From the NCBI GenBank assembly GCA_964529035.1, contig CAZGUG010000021.1, forward strand, positions 1 through 31,328: a DNA stretch of 31,328 bases. Reading direction: 5' to 3'. The DNA is from CAZGUG01 sp964529035 (GTDB lineage Bacteria > Bacillota > Clostridia > Ch29). Positions within the stretch are counted from its first letter, which is position 1. Every line of letters starts with the position of its first letter. The position numbers and the translations under genes are program-made. Shown piece after piece: positions 29,496 through 31,328 of this stretch. Below the pieces are notes generated by a model. That model worked only from the letters and a program-made list of their open reading frames with translations. It did no database searches and was not told the DNA's origin.

Positions 29496-30680
29496 TTGCA
29501 GACCGGAAGGATTAATGTGCCTGAAAGGGTCCACAAATACAAACAGCGGATGATCGAGATTAGAAGGGATTTTCACATGCATCCTGAGCTTGGAAACGAG
29601 GAATTCCGCACTTCCAAAGTGGTGAGCGGGATTCTGGAAAGCCTTGGGCTGGAGGTGGAAAGAGGTGTTGCGGGCACAGGGGTAACGGCGCTTCTGGAAG
29701 GCGGGGGAAGCGGCAAAACAGTGGCCATCAGAGCGGATATGGATGCCCTTCCGATACAGGACAGAAAAAAAGTGGAGTATACGTCAAGGGTCAAGGGTAA
29801 AATGCATGCCTGCGGCCATGACGCACATACCGCGATACTTCTTGGAGCGGCAATGGTGATGACAGAACTGAAGGAACATATTAACGGAAAAGTTAAGTTC
29901 ATATTCCAGCCGGCGGAGGAAACCACCGGAGGAGCAGCCCGGATGGTGGAGGAAGGCGTGCTGGATAATCCGAAGGTTGACGCGGTTTTTGGCCTCCATG
30001 TATCACCCGAGCTGGAAGTGGGGACGGTGGGCATAAGATGCGGCATCGCGAATGCCTGTTCCGACGACTTCAGGATAGAGGTCATCGGGAAATCAGCCCA
30101 CGGGGCACAGCCCAACGAAGGAGTAGATGCAATAGCGGTTTCGGCCCAGATTATAAATGCGCTGCAGCAGGTGATAAGCAGGCAGATAGATCCCATGGAA
30201 CCCGGGGTTATGACTGTTGGAATAATAAGGGGCGGCAGCCAGGCCAATATAATTGCCGACAGGGTGGAAATGACCGGGACAATTAGGACCCTTGACAGTG
30301 CAACCCGCCAAAGGATACATGAGGGCATAGAAGACATCGCAATGAATATTTGCAGGGCAATGGGTGCAAAACACCGTGTACTGTTTGACGCAGGGTATCC
30401 TTTGCTTATAAATGACAATTCCATGGCCGAAATGGTAAGAAAGGCCGCCGCTAAGATTGTGGGCGATAAAGTAATTGATATACAAAAACCGAGACTGGGG
30501 GTTGAGGATTTTGCCTATTATCTGCAGAGGGTACCCGGCGTATTCTGGCGGCTTGGCAGCGGCAGCAGAGAAGGCAAAACACAGTATGTGGCCCACAGTC
30601 CCTACTTTGATATAGAAGAAGATGCGCTTTGTATAGGCGCTGCCGTACATGTGCAAACGGTTTTGGAATATTTGCAGTAA
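29496..30680 (+). CDS. M20 family amidohydrolase (N-acyl-L-amino acid hydrolase, hippurate-hydrolase type)
   Basis: A 394-residue metallopeptidase-fold hydrolase that cleaves N-acylated amino acids or similar amides. Metal ligands seen are Cys106/His108 ('HACGHDAH'), Glu141-Glu142 ('QPAEETTGGA'; Glu141 is the likely base) and the histidine in 'GLHVSPELEVG'. The lid/dimerisation domain is 'SAHGAQPNEGVDAI'. The C-terminal 'MGVEDFAYYL'-like segment reads 'LGVEDFAYYLQRVPG'. TTG 29496 has GGGAGG seven bases upstream. It follows cobO by 24 bases, so the two may be co-transcribed. Confidence 0.92.
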   Translation: MQTGRINVPERVHKYKQRMIEIRRDFHMHPELGNEEFRTSKVVSGILESLGLEVERGVAGTGVTALLEGGGSGKTVAIRADMDALPIQDRKKVEYTSRVKGKMHACGHDAHTAILLGAAMVMTELKEHINGKVKFIFQPAEETTGGAARMVEEGVLDNPKVDAVFGLHVSPELEVGTVGIRCGIANACSDDFRIEVIGKSAHGAQPNEGVDAIAVSAQIINALQQVISRQIDPMEPGVMTVGIIRGGSQANIIADRVEMTGTIRTLDSATRQRIHEGIEDIAMNICRAMGAKHRVLFDAGYPLLINDNSMAEMVRKAAAKIVGDKVIDIQKPRLGVEDFAYYLQRVPGVFWRLGSGSREGKTQYVAHSPYFDIEEDALCIGAAVHVQTVLEYLQ

Positions 30681-30723
30681 ATGATATAATTATTGAAATG
30701 CATATAATGTACGGGGTGGTCGG

Positions 30724-31296
30724 ATGGATATTAGCAGTATACTGATAGCTTCAAGCAGTCAGACTTTAATAAATCATATAAATGATATGCTTAAAAAAAG
30801 AGGCTACAGGACCTATCAGGCAAGTGACGGTTCCGGAGCGATGCGTATTGCCAGAAGCATAAGGCCGGACCTGGTACTGATGGATGTTAACCTCTGGGGT
30901 ACCAATGTATATGAAACCGGCAGCCTGATAGAAAGGGAAAGACTTTCAACGGTTGTATATATGACAGCAAACCCCAACAGGGATTTTGTTGAAAAGCTTA
31001 AACACATGAAGGTGTTTGCATATGTAACCAAGCCGATAAACCCCGTCCAACTGATGCAAATCGTAGAGTTTTCGCTTATTAATTCCAGCAGAATAACAAC
31101 CCTTGAGAAAAGGGTTGAAAGATTGAAAAATTCACTTTCGGCCAGAAAGAACATAGAAAAAGCCAAGGGAATCCTTATGGACAGACTGGAGACTTCGGAA
31201 CAAAAAGCCTATGAACACATAAGAAAAAGCAGCATGGACCAGGGAATAACTATTGAGAAGGCGGCACAGATAATCATTGAAGAATCCGGTGGTTAA
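30724..31296 (+). CDS. ANTAR-domain response regulator with degenerate receiver
   Basis: An RNA-binding antiterminator of the AmiR/NasT type, 190 residues. The N-terminal receiver (1-118) keeps the phospho-acceptor-like Asp54 ('LVLMDVNLWG'), Thr81 and Lys103 ('VTKPI'), but the acidic pocket is 'ASSSQ' instead of the usual DD. A coiled coil (124-140) leads to the ANTAR domain (about 141-186): 'IEKAKGILMDRLETSEQKAY' and 'TIEKAAQIIIEES'. ANTAR proteins bind paired hexaloop RNA hairpins to stop termination. Its targets and kinase are not in the window. TATAAT at 30703-30708 is a possible -10 box. Confidence 0.88.
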   Translation: MDISSILIASSSQTLINHINDMLKKRGYRTYQASDGSGAMRIARSIRPDLVLMDVNLWGTNVYETGSLIERERLSTVVYMTANPNRDFVEKLKHMKVFAYVTKPINPVQLMQIVEFSLINSSRITTLEKRVERLKNSLSARKNIEKAKGILMDRLETSEQKAYEHIRKSSMDQGITIEKAAQIIIEESGG

Positions 31297-31328
31297 CAAG
31301 GCATATATTACATAGCCAATATATAGGA

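Noticed and set aside
29573..30424. Long minus-strand ORF (283 codons) opposite the M20 amidohydrolase.
   Set aside because: It is the antisense shadow of a well-conserved gene, with low-complexity Ser/Pro/Ile-rich composition and no RBS.

Overview
This 31.3 kb window is most likely from an anaerobic, endospore-forming member of the Bacillota (Clostridia type). The basis is a glycyl radical enzyme with its radical-SAM activase, an [FeFe]-hydrogenase-like protein, a forespore small acid-soluble protein gene (sspH-like), a spore-cortex-type GH18 enzyme, S-layer homology (SLH) proteins, strong AGGAGG-like ribosome binding sites and several TTG starts. A run of exactly 100 N at 20774-20873 marks a scaffold join, so the window is a draft assembly or a metagenome-assembled genome. 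Species cannot be read from the sequence alone.

Layout. (1) 1-5104: operator-like palindrome, then a complete branched-chain amino acid type ABC importer livJHMGF, with a hairpin after livJ and a strong terminator at the end. (2) 5140-9009: a separate promoter drives a prolyl-tRNA editing protein, a glycyl radical activase and a glycyl radical enzyme. The last matches trans-4-hydroxy-L-proline dehydratase (HypD) at every active-site residue I could compare from memory, all with the same offset of four. (3) 9013-10881, minus strand: an aberrant cis-prenyltransferase and a THUMP-domain RNA methyltransferase. (4) 11045-16390: an AEC-family transporter, two small FMN-barrel proteins, a GH18-SLH protein, a VOC protein and two uncharacterised genes, with a GGGGACA repeat unit and a 3' remnant of an SRAP (YedK/HMCES) gene between them. 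(5) 16460-19722, minus strand: an ECF sigma factor, a membrane protein in the anti-sigma position and a large exported TPR/beta-sandwich protein, which looks like one envelope signalling unit. (6) 19787-20873: a decay zone with a C-terminally shortened sspH-like gene, a broken nitroreductase, an unrecognised ORF and the assembly gap. (7) 20992-24502: an SLH/Ig-like surface protein, then a membrane protein fusing a degenerate PlsY-like domain to a NodB polysaccharide deacetylase, overlapped by a GNAT acetyltransferase. (8) 24513-31296: RlmA-type rRNA methyltransferase, methionine aminopeptidase, [FeFe]-hydrogenase-like protein, FAD oxidoreductase, corrinoid adenosyltransferase, M20 amidohydrolase and an ANTAR regulator with a degenerate receiver pocket.

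How the genes fit together. The best-supported pathway is hydroxyproline use: HypD dehydrates trans-4-hydroxy-L-proline to pyrroline-5-carboxylate, the activase installs its glycyl radical, and the co-located editing protein may clear mischarged tRNA-Pro. The neighbouring importer may supply the substrate, but that is only inference. A second theme is the envelope: two SLH proteins, the PlsY-NodB fusion, the aberrant prenyltransferase and the sigma/anti-sigma/TPR operon. No rRNA, tRNA, CRISPR array, intact insertion sequence or prophage was seen.
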